From: Cyclobacterium xiamenense
Lineage (GTDB): Bacteria; Bacteroidota; Bacteroidia; Cytophagales; Cyclobacteriaceae
DNA length: 34,148 nt
Reading direction: 5' to 3'
Assembly: GCF_009467825.1 (NCBI RefSeq)
Contig: NZ_WIOK01000044.1
Span: 1 to 34,148 of the forward strand
The notes beneath the pieces are model-generated. The model made no database searches. It worked only from the letters and a program-made list of their open reading frames with translations, and had not been told where the DNA came from. Made by a program: the position numbers and the translations under genes. How positions within the stretch are numbered: the stretch's first letter is position 1; each line of letters begins with the position of its first letter. This document shows positions 24,979 through 32,270 of the stretch, piece by piece.

Positions 24979-25180
24979 TTTTATAGATAGTTAAGTTAAT
25001 TTTCTCCCCGAGCCTTTTTGGTTCCGTTTTTTTTTCTTTTCAGGCTAGCTGGTACTACTCTGTTCATGGTTTTAAGCCCGTATCGACCGCTAAACATTTC
25101 TTTAGTCAATCCTACCTTTCGCCTTGCTACCACTAACAGACTGCAAAAATGGTTAAGAAATCAGCCCGGATCGTGAACTT

Positions 25181-25190
25181 GCAAGCTTGC
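25181..25190. repeat. GCAAGCTTGC palindrome, copy 6
   Basis: The plus-strand side continues ATTTTCCACCGGCC, an AT-rich spacer followed by the CGG flank. Confidence 0.75.
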
Positions 25191-25644
25191 ATTTTCCACC
25201 GGCCATTACTTTGGCGTACCTGTCTGTATCGTATGTTGCCGGTACACCTGTACTAGTTGAATGCTTCTTACGGACAAAACCTCGCTGTCGTACCTGTTCT
25301 GAGGCCGAAGTATCCGCCATTCTTCTCGGCTGGGGTACCTACCTACCGATGAACGGGGGTAAAGCAGTGCGCTAGCAGGGTCTGGATTCCCGGGTCATGC
25401 GACGAAAATCCGAATAGCGGTGGGTAATACCGGACCGAAAACAAAAGCGAAGCGCTTTACCTACATGCGACACGGTAGCTACTTGATGGACGTGTTCAAA
25501 GGGTACAAGGACTCGGAGGAGGGGCTGGATTTGGTTAATGCCAGCTGTCCAGGGGAACTGATTCGAAAAATCTCCGGTCCGATTGGCCGGATTCCTCTTC
25601 CAGCAGGTCGAAAAGTGCCAGACCGGGTTTCCCCCGAAAGAATT

Positions 25645-25654
25645 GCAAGCTTGC
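25645..25654. repeat. GCAAGCTTGC palindrome, copy 7
   Basis: About 30 bases upstream of the -7 element of the AAA+/M41 gene. The minus-strand side continues AATTCTTTCGGGGG, again an AT-rich spacer and CGGGG flank. Confidence 0.75.
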
Positions 25655-25683
25655 AGGCTCTCCGTCAACGGGGTGATCCGCAT

Positions 25684-25691
25684 TACTTTTG
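25684..25691 (+). promoter_or_regulatory. -7 promoter element of the AAA+/M41 gene
   Basis: TACTTTTG fits TAnnTTTG, 24 bases before the ATG at 25715. No clear -33 element; the preceding palindrome overlaps the region where an activator or sigma contact would lie. Confidence 0.5.
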
Positions 25692-25714
25692 TGTTCCAAA
25701 AAAAATAGCGTATT

Positions 25715-27697
25715 ATGAAAGATTTAGCAAGCATTACCCAACGACTCGAGAACATCAAACGTCAACTTAAAACCGAGTTTATTGGGCTGGATCACATCAT
25801 CGATCAGCTGATCCAGGCAGTAAACCCCTGGTGCAGCATGGGCGAAAACCAGCGTCGCCCGCTGATTGTCAACCTTTGGGGGATGACTGGTGTGGGTAAG
25901 ACCTCTCTGGTAAAACGCTTTCTGGATTTGTGGGATACCGATGAAAATGTCATACAATTTAATGTGGCGAGCAAGAGTCTGATGGAGCAAATTTTGCACG
26001 GTGTAGAGAAACTATACAGTCTAAACGGTAAAAAATCGGTGCTTATTTTCGATGAATTCCAACATGCGAGAACGCTCGATGAATCCGGCAGAGAACTACA
26101 AAAGCCAATCGACCGCATGATCTGGCAATTAATGGATGAGGGGCGATTTAATTTTTCGGGCTGGCGAGGGCATCATGCAAACCTCCAGGAATTGGCCACC
26201 GGAATTGAGTTATGCTTACAGAGAGGCGTTAAAGTCGAAAAAGGACATGTCGTAGCGGGTTGGGACACCTATTTCGATATCATGGAGCGGGGCGAAATCC
26301 CCAAAAAATTCCGAAGCAGCAACCCAAACACCTTCTTTCTTAGTGGCAGCGAAATACACGAGTTGCACGAGTTTACGCAGCATGAGTTCCCGGTTCGCTC
26401 CCAATTCAAGGACTTTTTGCTTCAGATGGACGGACCCGAACTGTTTGCCTTTTGTAAAAAAGTAGCGCAAAAATCGTTGACATCAGCACACCTGGATTTT
26501 TCCAGGTCCCTGATTTTCGTCATCGGCAATCTGGATGAGGGCTTTGCAATGAGTGCAGGCGTATCAACCGATCAGGATGCCGATCTATTGCACCTGGAAA
26601 GCAAAAAAATCAGTTTTGATCGGATCAAACAGGCCCTTCGAAACCGGTTTCGGATGGAAGAAATCGCCCGGCTGGGAAACATTCACCTGATCTATCCTTC
26701 CTTAAGCAGCGATGTTTACCGCACGTTTATCAATCGGGAATTGGTGGAGATTGGCCAACGCTTTGAAGAGATTTTTCCCTGCAACATTCAGTTCTCAGAC
26801 CGGGTAAAGGCAACCCTTTTTGAAGAAGGAGTGGTACCCAATCAGGGCTTTCGTCCCTTACGTTCCACCATCCGCTATTTGATAGAGGGCAATTTATTGG
26901 AATTGTTGCAGCGTATCCATTCCCGATTACCGGATAATCTTTTGATCGATAATCCGGGAGATGACCTGGTGGTCTGCTATGAAGGACATGTTTTAAGCCG
27001 AAAAAAACTTCATCTCCCGATCCGTGAGACCAAACGGAAGCAACACGATGCCGAACAACTCGCGATCACTGCGGTACATGAAGCCGGTCATGCGCTGGTG
27101 TACCTGATTCTCCACCGCTGTTGGCCCAAGACGGTTAGCATTAGTTCCGCTGACCTAGACAAGGCGGGATTCATGCAAGTAAACCCTTCTTCCGGATATG
27201 CCAACAAAGACGTTTTGATGCGGCGGATCGCCACATTACTGGCCGGAAAAAAGGCCGAAGAGCTGGTGTTCGGGTCAGAAAACCTAACGACGGGAAGCGA
27301 GCAGGACGTAAAGACAGCTACAACCGACCTTTTGTTTGCGTTCCGGGACGGCTCGCTGAATCGAAAACCGGCGGGTTACGAATCCAGGATACGTGGCTCT
27401 GGGAAACTTCTGGAGGATCCTAAAGAAGCCGAGCTATGGGTAGAGCAGCAGCTCACATCCGGGTACCAACTGGCCGAACAGGTGCTTGTGACCCACAAAA
27501 CCGCATTTCAGGCGATTGTTTCCTTGCTCATGGAACACAAACGACTGGATACAGAAGGCCTGGCAGCGGGGCTGCAAAGAAAAGGCGTGGATGGCCAACA
27601 ATTGCTGAATGCCTACCCTCCTTTATTTCACTATAGTCAGCGAGTTCAGGATTTTTTGAAAGAAGGAGTAACGAGGAAAGTCGGTCAGCCAGCCTGA
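25715..27697 (+). CDS. Soluble Clp-type AAA+ ATPase fused to an M41 (FtsH-type) peptidase
   Basis: A 660-residue predicted ATP-dependent protease. Residues ~20-410 are an AAA+ module of Clp/Hsp100 type rather than FtsH type: Walker A GMTGVGKT (56-63), Walker B VLIFDEF (109-115), arginine finger in RNRFRMEEIARLG (~310), and ClpB-like sensor 2 NQGFRPLRSTIRYLI (~376-390). Residues ~445-640 are an M41 zinc peptidase: HEAGH (455-459) with the third zinc ligand Asp near 530 in TTGSEQDVKTAT, preceded by AGKKAEELVFG. FtsH has an N-terminal membrane anchor; none is visible here, so the enzyme should be cytoplasmic. An insert of ~100 residues (about 145-255) separates Walker B from the later AAA+ motifs. 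Transcribed alone from its own -7 box. Confidence 0.88.
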   Translation: MKDLASITQRLENIKRQLKTEFIGLDHIIDQLIQAVNPWCSMGENQRRPLIVNLWGMTGVGKTSLVKRFLDLWDTDENVIQFNVASKSLMEQILHGVEKLYSLNGKKSVLIFDEFQHARTLDESGRELQKPIDRMIWQLMDEGRFNFSGWRGHHANLQELATGIELCLQRGVKVEKGHVVAGWDTYFDIMERGEIPKKFRSSNPNTFFLSGSEIHELHEFTQHEFPVRSQFKDFLLQMDGPELFAFCKKVAQKSLTSAHLDFSRSLIFVIGNLDEGFAMSAGVSTDQDADLLHLESKKISFDRIKQALRNRFRMEEIARLGNIHLIYPSLSSDVYRTFINRELVEIGQRFEEIFPCNIQFSDRVKATLFEEGVVPNQGFRPLRSTIRYLIEGNLLELLQRIHSRLPDNLLIDNPGDDLVVCYEGHVLSRKKLHLPIRETKRKQHDAEQLAITAVHEAGHALVYLILHRCWPKTVSISSADLDKAGFMQVNPSSGYANKDVLMRRIATLLAGKKAEELVFGSENLTTGSEQDVKTATTDLLFAFRDGSLNRKPAGYESRIRGSGKLLEDPKEAELWVEQQLTSGYQLAEQVLVTHKTAFQAIVSLLMEHKRLDTEGLAAGLQRKGVDGQQLLNAYPPLFHYSQRVQDFLKEGVTRKVGQPA

Positions 27698-27996
27698 TCC
27701 TCACGGATCCCGGGAAGGATCTCTCCAAACGTACTACTTTCCCCGGGTGGGGGGCCGAAAGCGATGCTTGCAACGGAGTTGAGGCAGCTAGCTTTCTGCC
27801 CCCAATCTCCAGACTGCAGACCTAGCCATACCCGCTGACAACTCCACAAAGCGGCAAAAGGGGTTGACGAGTTTAATTTGGAACGGAGTTTTGCAAAATT
27901 GGCCGTGCACAAATTTTCTGACAAAAAGTTTGGCAAGTGAGTCATTCACCCGTTGATGCTTCCCTGACGAGGTTTTAAGCGAATGAATTGGTTATT
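27698..27996. other. Convergent intergenic gap, nothing recognised
   Basis: About 300 bases between convergent genes. No frame with protein character, no clear terminator hairpin with a T run, no GCAAGCTTGC copy. Confidence 0.5.
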
Positions 27997-28818
27997 TCAC
28001 TCCGTTTTCTTTTGCTGCAGGTACTTTCTAAAATAGCTCAATCTTCCGTAGAGAAAACTGCCAAACCCCCGATCCAGGGTCTCGGGATCGGTTTGCATCG
28101 ATTGGAAGGTAAAGGACAGGTAGGCGTTTTTAATTGTCTCACAGGAGATATACCCCTTTACCCACAAGATAGGAAGGCTGATGCTCGTCTTCTCCAAATA
28201 GTGAAAAAGATATACGGTTGCCCTTTTCTCCAACCCTGTCATTTCGTTTACCTCTTTTTGGAATCGCTTCGCCACTGACTGCTCCACGAATGGTACATCC
28301 TCGTTGCGCATTCCCTCCAAATCACAGGCATTGTTTGCCGGCAAGTCTTTCCAGTCGGAACCCAACCAACGAATGGCCTCCGAACAAGCCCCACATTGCT
28401 CGCTTTTTGCATGCGGATCGGAACTCATCCGAAAGAGTAGATCCCATTGCAAAACTTCCTCCACCTGTAGCTCAAACACCTGGTCCCCTTCCCTTTCCTC
28501 ACTAGAAAGCATCGCTTCCATACTTATGCAACAACTCATCATCTGCTGCTGTTTCCGGATATTCTCAAATTGGACGTTTTTACTTACTTCCTCCGGCTTC
28601 ATGGACTTGTCGGGATCTCCTTCATCCAGGTAAGCGTCATAGCCAAGGATTTCATTACTATCGGCAAGGATTATCTCAGCCAAGGCTTTGGGATAATGCG
28701 GAAACATATCCCCACCCGGCTTCGACATGGGCAAGGACTTGTCGTTGATGATACAAAATCTTCCCGATCCCTCCGGGACTTCTTTTAATCGATAGCTGGG
28801 CAATGCATTATCTTTCAT
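27997..28818 (-). CDS. ATP12-like protein (tentative)
   Basis: A 273-residue cytoplasmic protein. Blocks follow the order of ATP12 F1-ATPase assembly chaperones: an N-terminal LPMSKPGGDMFPHYPKALAE (ATP12: G-R-P-v-k-T-P...lAeaI), then LQWDLLFRMSSDPHAKSEQC...SEAIRWLG (ATP12: T-D-L-L-C-Y-R-A...W-D-P-L-L-D-W), a TSISLPILWVKGYISCETIK block (ATP12: G-S-l-v-L-A-L-A...S-x-E-E-A-W), and a final helix rich in Arg/Tyr/Phe. Identity is low and the DNA-level match cannot be tested here, so this is a remote-homology guess. The middle has several Cys (SCCIS, CGAC), unusual for ATP12. It stands alone, away from any atp genes. Confidence 0.5.
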   Translation of the reverse strand: MKDNALPSYRLKEVPEGSGRFCIINDKSLPMSKPGGDMFPHYPKALAEIILADSNEILGYDAYLDEGDPDKSMKPEEVSKNVQFENIRKQQQMMSCCISMEAMLSSEEREGDQVFELQVEEVLQWDLLFRMSSDPHAKSEQCGACSEAIRWLGSDWKDLPANNACDLEGMRNEDVPFVEQSVAKRFQKEVNEMTGLEKRATVYLFHYLEKTSISLPILWVKGYISCETIKNAYLSFTFQSMQTDPETLDRGFGSFLYGRLSYFRKYLQQKKTE

Positions 28819-28854
28819 GGTTCCGCCAGTCTTTTTCCCTTCAAAGATGGTGAA

Positions 28855-29052
28855 TTAGGCATCGTCACCCGGTAAGATGCAAGCTTGCAAACCCAGATAT
28901 ACGTTGCCTTGCCCCATTTGTGACGTGCAACCAAGATCCACACAATTACCTTTGGTTATGACCTTTCCATGTGCAGCTCCTGGACTGGTTGAAAAAAAAT
29001 TAACGGAAATTACTCCTGTTTTTGGAGAAGTTAATTTCCTATAGGATTTCAT
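28855..29052 (-). CDS. Doubtful small ORF downstream of the glycosidase
   Basis: A 65-codon frame starting 10 bases after the glycosidase stop. It begins MKSYRKLTSPKTGVISVNFF and ends reading through a GCAAGCTTGC palindrome (LQACILPGDDA). No signal peptide or domain. Position right after a gene on the same strand favours translation; passage through an otherwise intergenic repeat argues against it, or suggests the 3' end was replaced at the repeat. Confidence 0.3.
   Translation of the reverse strand: MKSYRKLTSPKTGVISVNFFSTSPGAAHGKVITKGNCVDLGCTSQMGQGNVYLGLQACILPGDDA
28879..28888. repeat. GCAAGCTTGC palindrome, copy 8
   Basis: The last copy before the conserved backbone. The minus-strand side continues ATCTTACCGGG, the same AT-rich spacer and CCGGG flank as copies 2 and 4. 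Confidence 0.75.
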
Positions 29053-29061
29053 CGAAAATTC

Positions 29062-30477
29062 TTACTTCTCCCCACTACCCATTTTCATAAAGACTGCCAG
29101 CGGACTGGCAACCGAGGTTAGGTAGACTGGATTCTGGGTATATCCGTCGGGAGCAAAGCATTCGTAGGGAGCACCAAAATCCGACCCTTTCCGGAAATCA
29201 TTTTCTCGCAACTCGGCAATGTACTCGCGTACCAGCTTGCGGGCGGCTTCCGGGTTGACCCGATAAATGGCATGGGCCACCCAACCCACAGGCGTGCCCC
29301 AATAGGCCCCGTTTTGGTAGCGGTTTTTGGGTGCCATCGATCGTTCCCAGACCCTGTCGGAATCAAAATCATGGCTGGTGAGAACGTGCCGGATATTCCC
29401 CCGATAACTCAAGGTGCCCATTTCGTACGCCACCGCCAATGCTCGGCAGGCAATCTCCCGGGCTTCTCCTTGCAACACGCCTTCGTACACAGCCAGGGCT
29501 GTTCCCCACACGTCGGGCTGATTGCTAGTCCCGGTGGAAGCTTTTAACAACCCGCTAGCATCAGCGAATACCTCCGGCACCGCCTCGCGAATCTGTTCCG
29601 CTATCCGGTAGTATTGCTTGCCCGTTGCTTCGTCGCCCAATAGGCTGAACAGTTCTGCCAGTTGATTGGCTGCCCGGAATTTTAAAATGGACGGGTACAG
29701 TAAGTCTCCGGTCAGCTGAATGGCATCCCGGAACCCAAAATCGACGCCCCGAAATTGCTCCGTACAAAAGACCAGGTGATTTTCCTGTCGGGCAGGGGAC
29801 ACGTGAAAAGCCATTCGCAGCCGATCGATCAGCCGTTTGCCCTCGATCGTTTCCTCAAGCACGGCCACCGCTGCCCCGGAAGCAAGGAGTTGCCGGGCCA
29901 TGTGAATGAAGAAAAACGCATCACCAAAAGGAGGCAGGCTGCCCCATTCCCTGGTACCTTGCAAGTCGTAGCTATAGGTGCCTGGAAAATAAATGGGCAA
30001 ACCGTCATCGATTCGGATATGGTCCGGGATGGAGCCCATGGGGATAAGACTGCCACCAGACGTTATCCAGGTCTGCTCTGCCTGAGCAGCTGCTGTAAGG
30101 AAAAGCATGTGCCGTTGTTCGTCAGAAGTAATCATTCCCGTTTCCAGAGCCATGGCATAATCCCGGATCCAAAAAGAGGGATACGCATTTCTTCCTCCGG
30201 GTCGCACGAGGGTACCACCGGTTCTGTTTGGACCAAAATCCTCCGATGCTACCTGGTTTGGGTAAATTTTCGCTTGCTCCAATACATCCCTTGTCATTTC
30301 TATTAAAAAATCCAGATCGGCCGCGGAAACGACCGAACGATTGGGAACGGGCTGAGCAACCGCCAAATCTGACATAGAAAGCAGTACCAAAGCGCTAAGA
30401 GAAAGCAACCGGTTGAAAACAGCTAGAAAATCACTTTTGATTTCTGCGCAAAAGGGGGAACACGTCGCTTCTGTCAC
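29062..30477 (-). CDS. Exported six-hairpin glycosidase-like protein
   Basis: A protein of ~471 residues with an (alpha/alpha)6-barrel pattern like GH15/GH37/GDE-C/GH125 relatives: FWIRDYAMALETG (the W-x-R-D motif at the start of the catalytic barrel), GTYSYDLQGTREWGSLPPFG, GVDFGFRDAIQLTGDLLYPS, and late GAYWGTPVGWVAHAIYR. The exact family and substrate are not clear. I prefer the GTG at 30477, whose GTGA overlaps the stop of the preceding gene and which gives a signal peptide ending ...SMSDLAVAQ. An ATG at 30621 is in frame but would run back through the upstream coding region. ATG 30231 has no support. Probable location is the periplasm. Confidence 0.7.
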   Translation of the reverse strand: MTEATCSPFCAEIKSDFLAVFNRLLSLSALVLLSMSDLAVAQPVPNRSVVSAADLDFLIEMTRDVLEQAKIYPNQVASEDFGPNRTGGTLVRPGGRNAYPSFWIRDYAMALETGMITSDEQRHMLFLTAAAQAEQTWITSGGSLIPMGSIPDHIRIDDGLPIYFPGTYSYDLQGTREWGSLPPFGDAFFFIHMARQLLASGAAVAVLEETIEGKRLIDRLRMAFHVSPARQENHLVFCTEQFRGVDFGFRDAIQLTGDLLYPSILKFRAANQLAELFSLLGDEATGKQYYRIAEQIREAVPEVFADASGLLKASTGTSNQPDVWGTALAVYEGVLQGEAREIACRALAVAYEMGTLSYRGNIRHVLTSHDFDSDRVWERSMAPKNRYQNGAYWGTPVGWVAHAIYRVNPEAARKLVREYIAELRENDFRKGSDFGAPYECFAPDGYTQNPVYLTSVASPLAVFMKMGSGEK

Positions 30478-30926
30478 GACTTTGGCTTTTCGGTAAGCAA
30501 TCCAAATTTCCGGGTAAGCTTCCGAATAGTTTCTACCTTCCGAAACCGCAGAGCGGACCAGTCCTGATCGATGGCTACCTGCCTGACAGGTTCCATGCCC
30601 CATTCTCCGAGAAGTTCCCATCCGCTATCCCGGTCGTAATCAGCCCGGTAGTTTTTTGAACTCTTTTTGGGATAGGCAATCCAGAAAACCGCATCGTTTT
30701 CCAGGTGAGGAAGAACGGCCCGGGCATGGGTCTCCATATCCGCCTTGGTTTTTCCAAAAATCAGGGCAAATTCAATTTTCTGCCCTTCCTCCGGCTGTTC
30801 GTAAACCCGCGTATGTGCTTCCATTGACTCCATCGGCGCTCTAAACGATTCCGGCGCAGCCACGACCAGCACGTTCTCTTGGGATTTAAAGTTTAGCTTT
30901 TTAAATACGGCGTCCATACCATGCAT
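30474..30926 (-). CDS. DUF3052-like protein
   Basis: A 150-residue cytoplasmic protein matching the DUF3052 pattern: an N-terminal ENVLVVAAPESF strand, a central FALIFGKTKADMETHARAVL segment, then FWIAYPKKSSKNYRAD, DRDSGWELLGEWGMEPV and VAIDQDWSALRFRKVE, the most conserved end. Function of the family is unknown. ATG 30926 is used; M4 is nearly as good. The stop overlaps the glycosidase GTG start by 4 bases, so the two are likely co-translated. It is divergent from the proline dehydrogenase gene. Confidence 0.75.
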   Translation of the reverse strand: MHGMDAVFKKLNFKSQENVLVVAAPESFRAPMESMEAHTRVYEQPEEGQKIEFALIFGKTKADMETHARAVLPHLENDAVFWIAYPKKSSKNYRADYDRDSGWELLGEWGMEPVRQVAIDQDWSALRFRKVETIRKLTRKFGLLTEKPKS

Positions 30927-31035
30927 TACCAGATATTGGATAAATTTACAAAATTTCAGGAAAAATAAAAGGAGACAGCTCCCTGTATTCGGTTAATTTG
31001 AAAAGGCTAATCGCTGTTCCTAGCTGTTTTTTTGG

Positions 31036-31043
31036 TATCTTTG
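31036..31043 (+). promoter_or_regulatory. -7 promoter element of the proline dehydrogenase-lysS unit
   Basis: TATCTTTG matches TAnnTTTG exactly and lies 11 bases before the ATG, which implies a very short leader. A TTTG at 30997-31000 is too far for a standard -33 element. Confidence 0.55.
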
Positions 31044-31053
31044 CCCCCTGAAA

Positions 31054-32256
31054 ATGAAAAAAAAACCTGACTTTTCTTTCGATAATCTGGAGACCGCCTT
31101 TGCGCACCTTTCGGACGAGGACTTACAAAAAACCAAGACCTTGTTTCGTTTGATGCATTACCCGGTCTTGGTAAAATCAGGAATTTGGTTGAGCAAAATG
31201 GCCTTTGCGGTGGGATTGCCGGTAGAGGGTTTCGTGAAAAAAAATGTCTTTCGTCAGTTTTGCGGAGGCGAGACCATTACCGCCTGCAGACCGGTGATCG
31301 AAATGCTGGATAGGTTTGGGGTGAAGTCCATTCTGGATTACTCCGTTGAAGGCAAAAAGGAGGAAGCGGGTTTTGTCGCTGCAGCCGAAGAGATCGAACG
31401 AACCCTTCAGGAAGCGGAAAAGAACCCACACCTGGCATTTGGCGTTTTCAAGGTCTCCGGAATTGCCGATACGGAACTGTTGCAAAAAGTTCAAGCCCAA
31501 CAGCAGCTATCCACCGCTGAAAAGGAATCCTTTACGAGGGCTCAGGAGCGGTTTATGGCATTGTGCAGAAGCGCCGCTGAGCGAAACGTACGGCTACTGG
31601 TAGATGGAGAGGAAAGTTGGTTTCAGGAAGTCGTGGACCAATGGGTACGGGAGGCCATGCGTCGGTACAACAGCGAAAAAGCCATTGTATTTAACACCTT
31701 CCAGATGTACCGCAAAGACATGTTGCGTCGACTCAAAGATGCCCGTCACGATGCCGTAGCCCAGGGCTATTTTCTGGGTGCCAAGTTGGTGCGCGGCGCC
31801 TACCTGGAAAAAGAACGGGCACACGCCCAGGCAACAGGGGCTGCTGATCCGATCCATGCCAGCAAAGAGGCCACGGATGAAGCGTATAATGAGGCGCTGC
31901 TTTTTTGCATCAACAACAAGCAGCGGGTTTCGCTGGTCAGTGGTTCGCATAACGAATGGAGCAATGACCTGTTGGCCGAACTGCTGGACCTTCACGGACT
32001 CTCCCGTTCGGACGAGCGTGTGTACTTTTCGCAGCTGTACGGCATGAGTGATCCGGTTTCCTTTAATCTGGCCAAAGCGGGTTACAACGTGGTCAAATAC
32101 CTGCCGTATGGCCCTGTAAAAGAGGTACTGCCCTATCTGGGCCGGCGAGTGGATGAAAACACTGGCGTTTCCGGACAGGCGAATAGGGAATTACAACGAA
32201 TCAATCAAGAACTACGCAGGAGAAAAAGCCTGCCTAAATTTCCAACAATAGCATAA
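31054..32256 (+). CDS. Proline dehydrogenase
   Basis: A 400-residue FAD enzyme that oxidises L-proline to pyrroline-5-carboxylate, the first step of proline catabolism. It follows the monofunctional ProDH pattern: [20 protein letters not shown] near 70, [33 protein letters not shown], then the FAD/substrate-binding [16 protein letters not shown], the VSGSHNEWS strand and the C-terminal [20 protein letters not shown] with [22 protein letters not shown]. Length fits eukaryote-like single-domain ProDH common in Bacteroidota; there is no P5C dehydrogenase domain. lysS follows 14 bases later on the same strand. Confidence 0.93.
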   Translation: MKKKPDFSFDNLETAFAHLSDEDLQKTKTLFRLMHYPVLVKSGIWLSKMAFAVGLPVEGFVKKNVFRQFCGGETITACRPVIEMLDRFGVKSILDYSVEGKKEEAGFVAAAEEIERTLQEAEKNPHLAFGVFKVSGIADTELLQKVQAQQQLSTAEKESFTRAQERFMALCRSAAERNVRLLVDGEESWFQEVVDQWVREAMRRYNSEKAIVFNTFQMYRKDMLRRLKDARHDAVAQGYFLGAKLVRGAYLEKERAHAQATGAADPIHASKEATDEAYNEALLFCINNKQRVSLVSGSHNEWSNDLLAELLDLHGLSRSDERVYFSQLYGMSDPVSFNLAKAGYNVVKYLPYGPVKEVLPYLGRRVDENTGVSGQANRELQRINQELRRRKSLPKFPTIA

Positions 32257-32270
32257 CCACCGGTATACAC

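Larger units (their letters stand above)
24979..25714. other. Intergenic stretch with two palindromes, no sure gene
   Basis: About 740 bases. It carries GCAAGCTTGC copies 6 and 7 and the promoter of the AAA+/M41 gene. A plus-strand frame at 25420-25770 includes a protein-like run (MRHGSYLMDVFKGYKDSEEG) and passes through copy 7, overlapping the next gene by 56 bases. It may be a relic of a gene cut at the palindrome, but no family is recognised and I do not call it. Confidence 0.5.

Noticed and set aside
25372-25770. Opposing 116- and 128-residue frames
   Set aside because: Both pass through the palindrome and the promoter of the AAA+/M41 gene and overlap its start. The plus frame may be a relic, but evidence is too thin for a gene call.
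14754-28888. Integron attC sites
   Set aside because: The palindromes lack the R-box sequences (RYYYAAC/GTTRRRY) and the imperfect stem of attC. Modules hold several genes in both directions and no integrase gene is visible.
29755-30306. 183-residue plus-strand open frame
   Set aside because: Antisense to the conserved barrel of the glycosidase; no domain or export signal.
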